From: a virus
IMG/VR virus record: IMGVR_UViG_3300010396_000050
Coordinates: 1-56,786 of that record
Direction: 5' to 3' (one strand)
DNA: 56,786 bases
Made by a program: the position numbers and the translations under genes. Positions 22,822-29,151 of this stretch are shown piece by piece (position 1 is the stretch's first letter; each line of letters starts with the position of its first letter). Below the pieces are notes generated by a model that searched no databases, was not told the DNA's origin, and saw only the letters and a program-made list of their open reading frames with translations.

Positions 22822-23180
22822 TTCAGACGCACCCCATTACGGCGAGCATGAAGCATGATGGCGGAAAACGACGCGAACTCAGCGAAGATCATCGTTCGTT
22901 TCGCCTGCCAATTGGACTCGGTTCGCTCGTTGATTCGCTCCTCGACCTGTCCGTCCGGGAGCACGATGACGGTGACAAGGGCATCCGGCGGAACTGACCC
23001 CAAAGAGGCTGATCCAAGCACCATCCATGTCCCATCATGATCTGGCGTTGCAACGCTGCCGAAATATGGGTAAGTGGAGACGATCTGAGCCATGGCGTCA
23101 TACGACTCAATGGACACATCCTTCCTCACGATAAGGAATGCCCAATCATCGTGGCGCGAAATCACGTAGTCTTCGCTCAT
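22818..23180 (-). CDS. Hypothetical protein
   Basis: A 120-residue protein starting MSEDYVISRHDDWAFLIVRK. The start at 23180 overlaps the upstream stop by four bases. Strands in the first half, helical C-terminus (SFSAIMLHARRNG). It overlaps the PadR-like gene by four bases. No family recognised. Confidence 0.6.
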   Translation of the reverse strand: MSEDYVISRHDDWAFLIVRKDVSIESYDAMAQIVSTYPYFGSVATPDHDGTWMVLGSASLGSVPPDALVTVIVLPDGQVEERINERTESNWQAKRTMIFAEFASFSAIMLHARRNGVRLK

Positions 23181-23278
23181 GCCGCTTCGTCCTCCCACGT
23201 CTCGGCGATTGCATCCGCCAGCCAGTCGAGCCAGTCCGGATCGTCGGAGGGCTTGGGCGGGGCGTGCTCGTCAGTCAT
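23177..23278 (-). CDS. 33-residue acidic peptide
   Basis: A tiny gene: MTDEHAPPKPSDDPDWLDWL followed by ADAIAETWEDEAA. The start overlaps the preceding gene's end and the stop overlaps the next ATG (ATGA), which supports real translation. Amphipathic, W-rich and acidic. It could be a protein-interaction peptide. Role unknown. Confidence 0.5.
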   Translation of the reverse strand: MTDEHAPPKPSDDPDWLDWLADAIAETWEDEAA

Positions 23279-23501
23279 CGACGTACTCCTTCAGGACGAT
23301 CGTTGCGAGGTAGAGGAACTTGTCTCCATCGTGGGCCAGTGATTCGCTGACGATGCAGAACTCTCCTTGCGGATATTCTTTGGCGATCTCACTGAAGCGC
23401 TCGATCTTCTTGTCGTATAGAGCGTTGGCATTTTGCCCCTGCAACATCACTTGGAGAACGATCTGCTTGACGCGCTGGGTGACAGGTTCGGTCCACATCA
23501 C
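23271..23501 (-). CDS. Small hypothetical protein
   Basis: A 76-residue protein, MMWTEPVTQRVKQIVLQVML, with strands (GEFCIVSESLAHDG, FLYLATIVLKEYV). It overlaps the upstream gene by four bases. Alpha-beta character, family not recognised. Confidence 0.6.
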   Translation of the reverse strand: MMWTEPVTQRVKQIVLQVMLQGQNANALYDKKIERFSEIAKEYPQGEFCIVSESLAHDGDKFLYLATIVLKEYVDD

Positions 23502-23839
23502 TGGTCCTCGTGTGGTGGCGGGGCGGCGGGAAGATGATCGCGAATCACGGCGAGGACCGCGGGCAGTTCGACGAATCGCTTGTTCCCGACATGTTCGGCG
23601 CGCATCGCGAACTCACCCTTGAATACTTTCTCCAGCGCGACGATTAGGTCCCGCTGGGCCGCGAGCGCGACGGGCGTTGACATCTCCTCGTACTGGTGAC
23701 GGTCGATTGGTACGAGCTCGTCCCATATATCGTTGTCACGATCAGGCATGGGGTGACGATCCCACCATTCCCAATTCACGCGGTGCATGATCCGTGCGTA
23801 CTTCTCGCGCTGCTCCGGGGTGAGCGTCATGGTCATCAC
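23498..23839 (-). CDS. Hypothetical protein
   Basis: A 113-residue protein (MMTMTLTPEQREKYARIMHR; EKVFKGEFAMRAEHVGNKRF). W/H-rich N-terminus (VNWEWWDRHPMPD). It directly abuts the preceding gene's stop. No motif indicates function. Confidence 0.55.
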   Translation of the reverse strand: MMTMTLTPEQREKYARIMHRVNWEWWDRHPMPDRDNDIWDELVPIDRHQYEEMSTPVALAAQRDLIVALEKVFKGEFAMRAEHVGNKRFVELPAVLAVIRDHLPAAPPPHEDQ

Positions 23840-24265
23840 CTACCAGTCCCCTTCCGCATACCGGCGCTCTGATCCTAAGTCATCGCCGATCGGGTTGGGG
23901 AACCCATACTTGACCGCGGTTGCTTTGAAAAGCGGAAGTCCATACAGAGCGTAGTCCTCGAAATCCTCGAGCCCGTCTTCAAGTATCCAGTTCCACATCG
24001 CCACTACGTCATACATCATTCCGGCTGAAAGCCCTCGCTGATTCAGTGCCTTGCTAAAGCCGAACGCAACATCCTTCTTGAGTTGTCCCAGGATGTTTTC
24101 GCGGGTGAACGGGACGCAGCTATGCTTGCCGACGAACTCTTCCTTGAGCGTTGCGCCAATCCGGTGTAGGTCAACCTCGGGAACAAAATCCACGAGCCGT
24201 AAAATATCCCGACCGTCCAACGTCTTCGATGTATAGCCCGCGTAAACCTGCTCGAGTGTCTTCAT
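23840..24265 (-). CDS. Hypothetical protein downstream of RtcB
   Basis: A 141-residue protein, MKTLEQVYAGYTSKTLDGRD. Helical, with FSKALNQRGLSAGMMYDVVA and a tail ending ALYGLPLFKATAVKYGFPNP. It follows RtcB after a 55-base gap that can fold a GCCACG-type hairpin. It is not an archease or RtcA by sequence. An RNA-repair accessory role is possible only by position. Confidence 0.55.
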   Translation of the reverse strand: MKTLEQVYAGYTSKTLDGRDILRLVDFVPEVDLHRIGATLKEEFVGKHSCVPFTRENILGQLKKDVAFGFSKALNQRGLSAGMMYDVVAMWNWILEDGLEDFEDYALYGLPLFKATAVKYGFPNPIGDDLGSERRYAEGDW

Positions 24266-24320
24266 CTCTACTCCTCAGTGGTGCGGCCACGAGCCGTGAG
24301 CCCGTGGCGCTGGTGGGTGG

Positions 24321-25523
24321 TTAGTCGTCTTTCGCGCGGCTGTCGCCCTTGACCGTGCGGAGCGGTCGGAGCGTGTGCACGATGTCGATCAGGTCTCTCT
24401 GGCGACCGATCACGGTCGCGATGTCCTTGTAAGCCCCAGGTGCCTCGTCAAGCTGGCCCTTCGTGATCGTCGTGAACGTGGCAGCGTCTTCCAGCTCGAT
24501 GTTCACCAGATCGACGTCGAACGTCTTCTTGGCGACATTGCGCCCCATCTTGCGACCGGCACCATGCGAGCACGATGCGTAGCTGTCGAGGTTCCCCTTG
24601 CCATGCACGATGTAGCTCGTCGATCCCATGCTGCCGGGGATGATGCCGATGCTCGACGCTCCGGCATCCGTCGCACCCTTGCGATGCAACACGATGCCGT
24701 GATCCTCCGGCCCATCGAACTCGGCATAGTTGTGCATGCAATCGAACGTATCGATCCGGTCCACCGGAATCCCGATCGCCGCCTCCAATGCGCGGACCAA
24801 TTGTTCGATCATCCACATCCGGCTCTCACGTGCGAACGCCATCCCCCAGTTCATGTCATGCATGTAGTCATGGGCGGCCTGTTCATCGAAGCTCAGTGAG
24901 GCGAGGTCCTTCGCCACTTTGACGCCCCGCTTCTCGGTCTCTGCAACGGCGAGCGTGTGGTAATAGCGCGCGAGCTGGTTTCCGGTCCCACGCGATCCCG
25001 AGTGCACCATGAGCCAGATAGCGTCTTCCTCGTCCACTTGTGCTTCGAGGAAGTGATTGCCGCCGCCAAGGGTGCCGAGTTGCGCGGGCCCCTTGCGGAG
25101 CATCGTGTCTTGGAGGGCATCCGCGCGGAGCGACATCTCGAAGAGCCAGTGATGCTCCCGCGCCGGATCCGCTGTACGGTGTGCCTCGAATCCGGTCGGG
25201 ATGCGTTCATTCACTTCGCTTGCCCATGCGTCCCAGAAGTGCTGACCCATCCCCGGATCGAAGTCGATGCTCGTGCGAACGGCTTGCATTCCACATCCAA
25301 TGTCAACGCCCACCGCGTTCGGGATGACGACGCCTTCGGTGGGAAAGACGCAGCCGATCGGGACACCGAAGCCGCCGTGTGCGTCGGGCATCAATGCGAC
25401 GTGGTCACTGACTTCTGGGTGGTTCGCGACGTTGATGACTTGTTCGACCGCCATCGCGTCAAGCTCGTAGTCGGGTACCCACATCTTCACAGGGACACGG
25501 GTCTTCGCGCTGAACTCAATCAT
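24321..25523 (-). CDS. rtcB: RtcB-type RNA-splicing/repair ligase
   Basis: A 400-residue GTP/Mn-dependent ligase that joins RNA 2',3'-cyclic phosphate or 3'-phosphate ends to 5'-OH ends. Metal and nucleotide motifs are complete: DAHGGFGVPIGCVF (47-60), VGVDIGCGM (71-79, D74 and C78), GGGNHFLE (153-160), MVHSGSRGTGN (172-182), HNYAEF (264-269), and SCSHGAGRKMGR (317-328) with H320 as the guanylylated nucleophile. AAGGAG stands eight bases before the ATG. Length is normal. It shares the operon with Ro, a pairing known from bacterial RNA-repair loci. Confidence 0.96.
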   Translation of the reverse strand: MIEFSAKTRVPVKMWVPDYELDAMAVEQVINVANHPEVSDHVALMPDAHGGFGVPIGCVFPTEGVVIPNAVGVDIGCGMQAVRTSIDFDPGMGQHFWDAWASEVNERIPTGFEAHRTADPAREHHWLFEMSLRADALQDTMLRKGPAQLGTLGGGNHFLEAQVDEEDAIWLMVHSGSRGTGNQLARYYHTLAVAETEKRGVKVAKDLASLSFDEQAAHDYMHDMNWGMAFARESRMWMIEQLVRALEAAIGIPVDRIDTFDCMHNYAEFDGPEDHGIVLHRKGATDAGASSIGIIPGSMGSTSYIVHGKGNLDSYASCSHGAGRKMGRNVAKKTFDVDLVNIELEDAATFTTITKGQLDEAPGAYKDIATVIGRQRDLIDIVHTLRPLRTVKGDSRAKDD

Positions 25524-25540
25524 TGGTATGTCTCCTTGTG

Positions 25541-25562
25541 GGCCGCCCGTGTGAGCGGCCCG
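25541..25562 (-). promoter_or_regulatory. Hairpin in the rtcB leader
   Basis: GGGCCGC/GCGGCCC stem just ahead of the rtcB ribosome-binding site, with no T-run. A similar GGGC-rich hairpin lies after rtcB at about 24287-24307. These may set mRNA stability or translation of the ligase gene. Confidence 0.35.
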
Positions 25563-25578
25563 TGCTGAATACCAGGCG

Positions 25579-25827
25579 TCAGAACGGAAAACCGTCGTGC
25601 GTCGCGGCAATCTCCGTCGTGAAGATCCCCATCCCTGCGAAGACCTGCTCGCGCGCGTCCTCGGCGCCGCATCGTTGGCAGCGGTCCGGCGTGTCCATCT
25701 CGCTCCAGCAGAGGGCTTCGCGACCGCACCGCTCGCAGCGGTAGTCCGCGCACTCCAGCCAGTCCATATCCACGTCGTCCGCGTAGCCCTGCGTGTCGTC
25801 GTCGTCCATCCATGCGTTCATGCTCAT
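25579..25827 (-). CDS. Small zinc-ribbon protein
   Basis: An 82-residue protein starting MSMNAWMDDDDTQGYADDVD. Acidic N-terminus followed by YRCERCGREALCWSEMDTPD and RCQRCGAEDAREQ, a CxxC...CxxC ribbon. The start at 25827 lies next to the upstream stop. Likely metal-binding and protein- or RNA-interacting. It sits directly before rtcB. Confidence 0.65.
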   Translation of the reverse strand: MSMNAWMDDDDTQGYADDVDMDWLECADYRCERCGREALCWSEMDTPDRCQRCGAEDAREQVFAGMGIFTTEIAATHDGFPF

Positions 25828-25828
25828 G

Positions 25829-26431
25829 TCAGCTCCATCCCATCTCAACGGCGTGCTCGTAGCCCTTGCGCAGTTGCGTTTCGTCACTCAAGTCCTCGTT
25901 GCGCGTGCTGCACCGATACCTGGTGTGGCCGGGCTGGTAGAAATCGTTCTGGATCAGCCACTCTTCTTCTGCGGGGGTGACGTACGGGTGCTGACCGTGG
26001 CTCGTGCGTTCCGCGATCCGGGCAAGCAACCCGTCCCACGTCATCCGGGTTCCGGGCATATCGCCGTCAACGAACGTCAGGGCGCCTCGCATCGCGTAGA
26101 GCGCCGCCTCGCGGATCGTGGCGTGGTCAGGGACACCGTTGGCGACCATGTGGGTGTCCATGTCGTCTACCTCAAAATGGATCGAGTAGGTGAAGGTCCG
26201 CTCGGTCCCGCGGTACGGGATGGGGTAGCCGTCGAACCGGAAATGCGTCTGAAGCTCGAACGATCCGACCAGCCGTGCCAACTCTGCGAAAACCGCCTCG
26301 GTGTCCCACGTCTCCACCTCCTCCATACGGGATTCCAGCGCGTGCACGCCGTCTGCGTATTGACGGGCGAGGGATGGCTTTCCACTCGCCCGCTTCGTGG
26401 TCGCCGCCTTGCTCACGACCATGCACTCCAC
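25829..26431 (-). CDS. Hypothetical protein
   Basis: A 200-residue protein starting MECMVVSKAATTKRASGKPS. An alpha/beta core (FELQTHFRFDGYPIPYRGTE, RTFTYSIHFEVDDMDTHMVA) is followed by WDGLLARIAERTSHGQHPYV and a basic C-terminal part. No catalytic motif is obvious. It overlaps the upstream gene by 19 bases. Confidence 0.6.
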   Translation of the reverse strand: MECMVVSKAATTKRASGKPSLARQYADGVHALESRMEEVETWDTEAVFAELARLVGSFELQTHFRFDGYPIPYRGTERTFTYSIHFEVDDMDTHMVANGVPDHATIREAALYAMRGALTFVDGDMPGTRMTWDGLLARIAERTSHGQHPYVTPAEEEWLIQNDFYQPGHTRYRCSTRNEDLSDETQLRKGYEHAVEMGWS

Positions 26432-26703
26432 GCCAGTCGCTCCCGGTCGTGCGCGTCCTGCGGCTCCCGGATGCCCGCCTTCATTTCCCAGATCATCGGC
26501 GCCCGCTTGGCGGCGGGCTTGGCGACCGGGGCGACCGGCTTCGTGTCGTTGAGACGCGCGACCAGTTCGGCCTCCGCCTCCGTGATCCAGACCCGCATCC
26601 GCTCCTTCGTGACCGGGGTAACGCGCGGGTTGGACAATCCGGCGATGAGGGAAACCCTCGCGGCTCGGATGGCTTCGGTGGACTTCTCGGCGTATCGGTA
26701 CAT
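26413..26703 (-). CDS. First gene of the RtcB/Ro operon, unknown
   Basis: A 96-residue protein starting MYRYAEKSTEAIRAARVSLI. The first half is helical and basic (KERMRVWITEAEAELVARLN), then a P/A/K-rich linker (VAPVAKPAAKRAP). The start at 26703 has AGGAGAACACCG ahead of it. It is the first gene after the promoter at 26.8 kb. Function unknown. Confidence 0.58.
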   Translation of the reverse strand: MYRYAEKSTEAIRAARVSLIAGLSNPRVTPVTKERMRVWITEAEAELVARLNDTKPVAPVAKPAAKRAPMIWEMKAGIREPQDAHDRERLAWSAWS

Positions 26704-26788
26704 CGGTGTTCTCCTGCGTGTGGTCCGTCCGGCTGCAACCGGTCGGGACTTCGGTTCGGGTGAAAGCCTTGCGTCTTTCAATACACTT

Positions 26789-26817
26789 ATATTAGCACGC
26801 TTAGTGCGGAGAGTCAA
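26789..26817 (-). promoter_or_regulatory. Leftward promoter of the RtcB/Ro operon
   Basis: Minus strand: TTGACT (26817-26812), 17-base spacer, TAATAT (26794-26789). Close to consensus. It faces the divergent regulator gene starting at 26870, whose own -10 TATAAT is at 26843-26848. The 50 bases between them probably hold the operators of that regulator. Confidence 0.75.
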
Positions 26818-26842
26818 TAGTACACGCAGAGTAGTTCACTGC

Positions 26843-26848
26843 TATAAT
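26843..26848 (+). promoter_or_regulatory. -10 element for the divergent Cro-like regulator
   Basis: TATAAT in the context TGCTATAATCATG, 22 bases before the GTG start at 26870. No clear -35 is seen (GTACAC at the expected place), so activation or an atypical promoter is possible. Confidence 0.45.
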
Positions 26849-26869
26849 CATGCACAGAGAGGAGGGACG

Positions 26870-27085
26870 GTGAAGACGATCAAGGAACTTCGCGAAGAGC
26901 ACAACGAAACCCAGCTCGAACTAGCCAGGGTGCTCAACGTCACGCCGGTCACGGTGTACAACTGGGAACGTGGGAAGTTTGAGCCGAAGGCATCACAGGT
27001 ACGCGCCATTGCTCGGCACTATGAGGTGTCTATGGATGACATCGCGTTTGAGGTGGAGAGCGCAAAGAACCACCGCCAGGACTGA
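26870..27085 (+). CDS. Cro/XRE-like regulator (GTG start)
   Basis: A 71-residue HTH protein: VKTIKELREEHNETQLELAR, VLNVTPVTVYNWERGKFEPK, then RAIARHYEVSMDDIAFEV. GAGAGGAGGGACG precedes the GTG. It reads away from the RtcB/Ro promoter across a shared intergenic region and is therefore the likely local regulator of that operon. Confidence 0.8.
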   Translation: MKTIKELREEHNETQLELARVLNVTPVTVYNWERGKFEPKASQVRAIARHYEVSMDDIAFEVESAKNHRQD

Positions 27086-27148
27086 CCCAGCGGTGGCCGC
27101 AAGACTCTCACCCTTGCAGGGGTAAGAACAGTGTGCAGTGTACCGGAT

Positions 27149-27424
27149 ATGCCTCTTCCAACCACAATCGAAACCGAACGGGATCTTCTCGTGGCTCACC
27201 TCAACGCGGTAGCGGCTGGCACGGAGAGCTTGAACGACTTTTCGTCGTGGTTCTTTATGTCGTCGCGTCCGGAAGAGTTCGACGATGGCGTAGAATTGGT
27301 ATGGGGAGTCGAGTCGATCTTGTATCAGTGGGGAGATTTCCATGACCTTGTGGGCGCCGAAGAAATTGTCACGAGCATTCGGCAGGAACTAGCTGCGCAT
27401 GGATGTAATGACGATCCTCATTAG
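27149..27424 (+). CDS. Small protein, paralogue of the gene at 2858-3160
   Basis: A 91-residue protein starting MPLPTTIETERDLLVAHLNA. The core FSSWFFMSSRP...GVESILYQWGDF...EIVTSIRQEL matches the early-operon protein at 2858-3160. It follows a Cro-like regulator and overlaps the next gene by 26 bases. Function unknown. Confidence 0.7.
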   Translation: MPLPTTIETERDLLVAHLNAVAAGTESLNDFSSWFFMSSRPEEFDDGVELVWGVESILYQWGDFHDLVGAEEIVTSIRQELAAHGCNDDPH

Positions 27425-28025
27425 TATTCCGCTTGCGATCCTCGCCAATGTGGTGTGGGCTGGACTTCTGATCGCGCGGGACCACTGGCAACACGGCAAG
27501 CTCAAGATTCAAGGGCACTGGGCAGAATGGGCCCCTGACTCCAAGGGACGCGAGTTCAGTATTGGGACGATTGAATACCGGTGGCTCAAGCGCCGGATCG
27601 AATTCAACGGAACGAACTACCACAGCAACGGCATGCCATTTTGCCACTGGACCACAACGGCAAGTACGCTCAATCTTCCGGCGGGGAAGCTGTATTACAT
27701 CTTCGATTCGACGAACGTCGGCGCGCTCCAGTCGTCATCGACGGGGTTCGGCGTGCTGAATCTTCGTCGACGGGCAGACAAGACGATCGTCCCTGAGGAC
27801 GGCTATTTCATGTACCGCGACACGCGAGCCTTCTCCGTCAGCCACAGCATGGTCCGTATTGACGAAGTTCCAATGTCTCGGGGAGATAGCGCGGCCGCGA
27901 TCCTGGCTCGTGTCTTTCCGCATGAGTGGGCCGCGTTGAACGGTGACGACGCCATCGAACCCCGAAGCCCGTTCCGCGTTGTGGCGCGCGATGTCCATGC
28001 ACACCCGGAGGATGTTGCGTCATAG
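27399..28025 (+). CDS. Membrane-anchored protein with beta-rich domain
   Basis: A 208-residue protein. One N-terminal transmembrane helix (about 5-25, ILISIPLAILANVVWAGLLI) is followed by a soluble, strand-rich domain: IQGHWAEWAPDSKG, SIGTIEYRWLKRRIEFNG, HWTTTASTLNLPAGKLYYIF, GYFMYRDTRAFSV. The GxW start and repeated strands are reminiscent of lipocalin-like beta-barrels. Next to a Cro-like gene and read apart from the late genes, it may be expressed in lysogens as an exclusion or defence protein. That is inference. Confidence 0.6.
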   Translation: MDVMTILISIPLAILANVVWAGLLIARDHWQHGKLKIQGHWAEWAPDSKGREFSIGTIEYRWLKRRIEFNGTNYHSNGMPFCHWTTTASTLNLPAGKLYYIFDSTNVGALQSSSTGFGVLNLRRRADKTIVPEDGYFMYRDTRAFSVSHSMVRIDEVPMSRGDSAAAILARVFPHEWAALNGDDAIEPRSPFRVVARDVHAHPEDVAS

Positions 28026-28090
28026 CACGCATGTTCTGACCGGCAGACCGGCGACGGCGTGCCCCTTGCCGAACAGTATTTCGCACATTC

Positions 28091-28131
28091 GCACGAGAGA
28101 CCGGACGTTGATAGCGTCCGGTCTCTCGTGC
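28091..28131. terminator. Long hairpin between converging transcripts
   Basis: 17-bp perfect stem (28091-28107 with 28115-28131, GCACGAGAGACCGGACG and complement), loop TTGATAG. No T-run on either side, so termination efficiency is uncertain. It could also be an RNase III-type processing site behind the tRNA-like cluster. Confidence 0.6.
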
Positions 28132-28134
28132 AGT

Positions 28135-28258
28135 TGATGGCAACAGGATTCGAACCTGCGGCGATTCGACCATTGGGTATCTGGCCCCCGTCGAAACGCT
28201 AGCCAGTAAGAGACGGGCTCATCCGTCATTCAGCGTTAAACCACTCCGCCAAACCATC
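28135..28258 (-). ncRNA. Irregular tRNA-like element, enlarged between D and T arms
   Basis: Minus strand: 5' acceptor GATGGTT, D arm GCG-GAGUGGUUUAA-CGC, T arm GCAGG-UUCGAAU-CCUGU (28159-28143), 3' acceptor UGCCAUC, flanked by UU/AA that extend the stem. Between the D and T arms are 72 nt, against about 35 in class II tRNAs. These include GACGG-AUGAGC-CCGUC (a 6-nt loop holding GAG) and a CUGGC/GCCAG hairpin capped by UUCG. Canonical arm order, but no proper anticodon arm. It may be a decayed tRNA-Leu, or a tRNA mimic. Confidence 0.5.
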
Positions 28259-28415
28259 AACCACGTTGCCTGAGAACCCAAGGCCTAGCCGGACTGGATA
28301 CCGGCCCGCCGGGAATGCACCCAACGCCTACAACCACGGGAAAGACGTGGACTTCCGTCTTGGTGGTCTCATGTCTGCCGGCGTAGAGACCAACCGCCGC
28401 GTGCCTCGGGCACGG
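28259..28415 (-). other. Structured spacer between tRNA-Thr and the irregular tRNA-like element
   Basis: No gene. The minus-strand transcript can form GTGCC-CGA-GGCAC, GGTCTC/GAGACC, CCACG/CGTGG and GCCGG/CCGGC hairpins. This is probably an extended structured RNA or the processing spacer of the tRNA-like cluster. Confidence 0.4.
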
Positions 28416-28487
28416 AGCCCCTCACAGGAGTCGAACCTGTACCCGGCTGTTTACAAAACAGCTGCTCTGCCTTCGAGCTAGAGGGGC
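28416..28487 (-). tRNA. tRNA-Thr (anticodon UGU)
   Basis: A complete cloverleaf: acceptor GCCCCTC/GAGGGGC (7 bp), TA, D arm GCTC-GAAGGCA-GAGC, anticodon arm GCTGT-TTTGTAA-ACAGC with anticodon TGT, variable CGGGT, T arm ACAGG-TTCGACT-CCTGT, discriminator T. CCA is not encoded (TCCG follows). Its 5' end is only three bases after the second permuted tRNA-like module, so both come from one precursor. Confidence 0.93.
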
Positions 28488-28490
28488 AAA

Positions 28491-28559
28491 GCGGACGGCT
28501 TGCCATTCGCCTACATGGCCCAAGGGCCACGCCCGGATTCGAACCGGGAATCTTCCGCC
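28491..28559 (-). ncRNA. Permuted tRNA-like module 2 (CUUG-capped)
   Basis: RNA order on the minus strand: anticodon-stem strand GCGGA (28558-28554), variable AGAUU, T arm CCCGG-UUCGAAU-CCGGG, acceptor CGUGGCC, tetraloop CUUG (28524-28521), acceptor GGCCAUG, UA, D arm GGC-GAAUGGCAA-GCC, G, anticodon-stem strand UCCGC (28495-28491). Every stem pairs (acceptor 7 bp with one G-U, anticodon stem 5 bp), while the anticodon loop is left open. The fold is a tRNA cut at the anticodon and closed at the acceptor end, as in YrlA RNAs. Confidence 0.82.
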
Positions 28560-28560
28560 T

Positions 28561-28626
28561 GACGGCGCCTGACCGATCGGCCATCCCGCTTTCGCCAGAC
28601 CGGGAGTCGAACCCGGCTACTCCGTC
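28561..28626 (-). ncRNA. Permuted tRNA-like module 1 (GAAA-capped)
   Basis: Immediately upstream of module 2, two bases apart: GACGG (28626-28622), variable AGUAG, T arm CCGGG-UUCGACU-CCCGG, acceptor UCUGGC, tetraloop GAAA (28593-28590), acceptor GCGGGA, UG, D arm GCC-GAUCGGUCA-GGC, G, CCGUC (28565-28561). The anticodon-type stem GACGG/CCGUC is perfect. The six-pair acceptor has one G-G mismatch. A TATAAT (28641-28636) seven bases upstream would start the RNA right at this module. Confidence 0.78.
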
Positions 28627-28635
28627 CTGTGACGA

Positions 28636-28641
28636 TTATAC
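28636..28641 (-). promoter_or_regulatory. TATAAT element for the tRNA-like cluster
   Basis: Minus-strand GCGGTATAATCG, directly after the stop codon of the upstream membrane-protein gene. No consensus -35. Expected RNA start near 28629, at the edge of module 1. It matches the GGTATAAT context found ahead of the Y RNA at 20.9 kb. Confidence 0.5.
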
Positions 28642-28643
28642 CG

Positions 28644-29051
28644 CTACGGCGTCGCCACGTCCGGCGTGACGGGTGCTGCCGGCGTCTCTGGCGTCGCCAC
28701 AGGCACGACAGGCGCGACAGGCACCACGACCGGCGTCACGGCCTCCATGCTCGCCTTGGCCTCTTCCAGCAGCTTGACGACGGTCGCAGGAGAGAAGACG
28801 GCGCTCCGCGTGTCCTGCGCCTGGTGCCAGCGCGACCACAGTCCCCACGCGATCAGGGCGACGGGCCACGCGACGTTGACCCACTCGTAGGCGTTGTCGA
28901 GGACGTGCTGCGTGACGGTAAAGCCGAGCGAGGTCGCGACGACGGCCAGCACGTCGATGATCCGGTAAACCTTGGCGATGGTCAGGACGGGCTCATCTGC
29001 GTAGATGGACGACGTGGGCGCAACGACGGCGGGCTTGGGGATAGTGCTCAT
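28644..29051 (-). CDS. Holin-like membrane protein
   Basis: A 135-residue protein starting MSTIPKPAVVAPTSSIYADE. Two hydrophobic segments (about 32-50, DVLAVVATSLGFTV; 58-75, WPVALIAWGLWSRW) precede a soluble helix and a P/V/T-rich tail (VTPVVVPVAPVVPVATPETP). Start overlaps the preceding stop (ATGA). Two-TM topology next to the endolysin fits a class II holin. Confidence 0.62.
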   Translation of the reverse strand: MSTIPKPAVVAPTSSIYADEPVLTIAKVYRIIDVLAVVATSLGFTVTQHVLDNAYEWVNVAWPVALIAWGLWSRWHQAQDTRSAVFSPATVVKLLEEAKASMEAVTPVVVPVAPVVPVATPETPAAPVTPDVATP

Positions 29052-29143
29052 ACCGCAACCTTTCCGAGGAGAATGAGAATCAGCACGAAGATGAGTAGGA
29101 CGCCGACGACGCTCCATAGGGTGTTGTTGGTGTTGGGGTTCAT
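29048..29143 (-). CDS. 31-residue transmembrane peptide
   Basis: MNPNTNNTLWSVVGVLLIFV followed by LILILLGKVAV: a single membrane segment and almost nothing else. It lies between the endolysin and the holin-like gene, with an ATGA overlap into the latter. It may be a holin regulator or an antiholin-like peptide. Confidence 0.6.
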   Translation of the reverse strand: MNPNTNNTLWSVVGVLLIFVLILILLGKVAV

Positions 29144-29151
29144 CCGGTCCT

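Noticed and set aside
25793-26870. Long rightward open frame running into the Cro-like gene
   Set aside because: It lies antisense to three well-supported genes and has no credible domain before the HTH. The GTG at 26870 with a strong ribosome site is the real start.
28369-28584. Open frames over the tRNA-Thr and tRNA-like region
   Set aside because: They overlap a perfect tRNA and structured RNA, and the products are low-complexity.
28494-28589. Ordinary tRNA from GCGGGA (D arm) to CGTGGCC (after the second T arm)
   Set aside because: The acceptor ends do not pair and only about 66 nt lie between. Both halves pair perfectly with their permuted partners instead.
28594-28671. A normal-order tRNA using CGCCGGA upstream to pair with TCTGGCG after the first T arm
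   Set aside because: The acceptor pairs well, but no proper D arm or 7-nt anticodon loop can be drawn and its 5' part would lie inside a coding gene. The permuted reading uses all arms with near-perfect stems.
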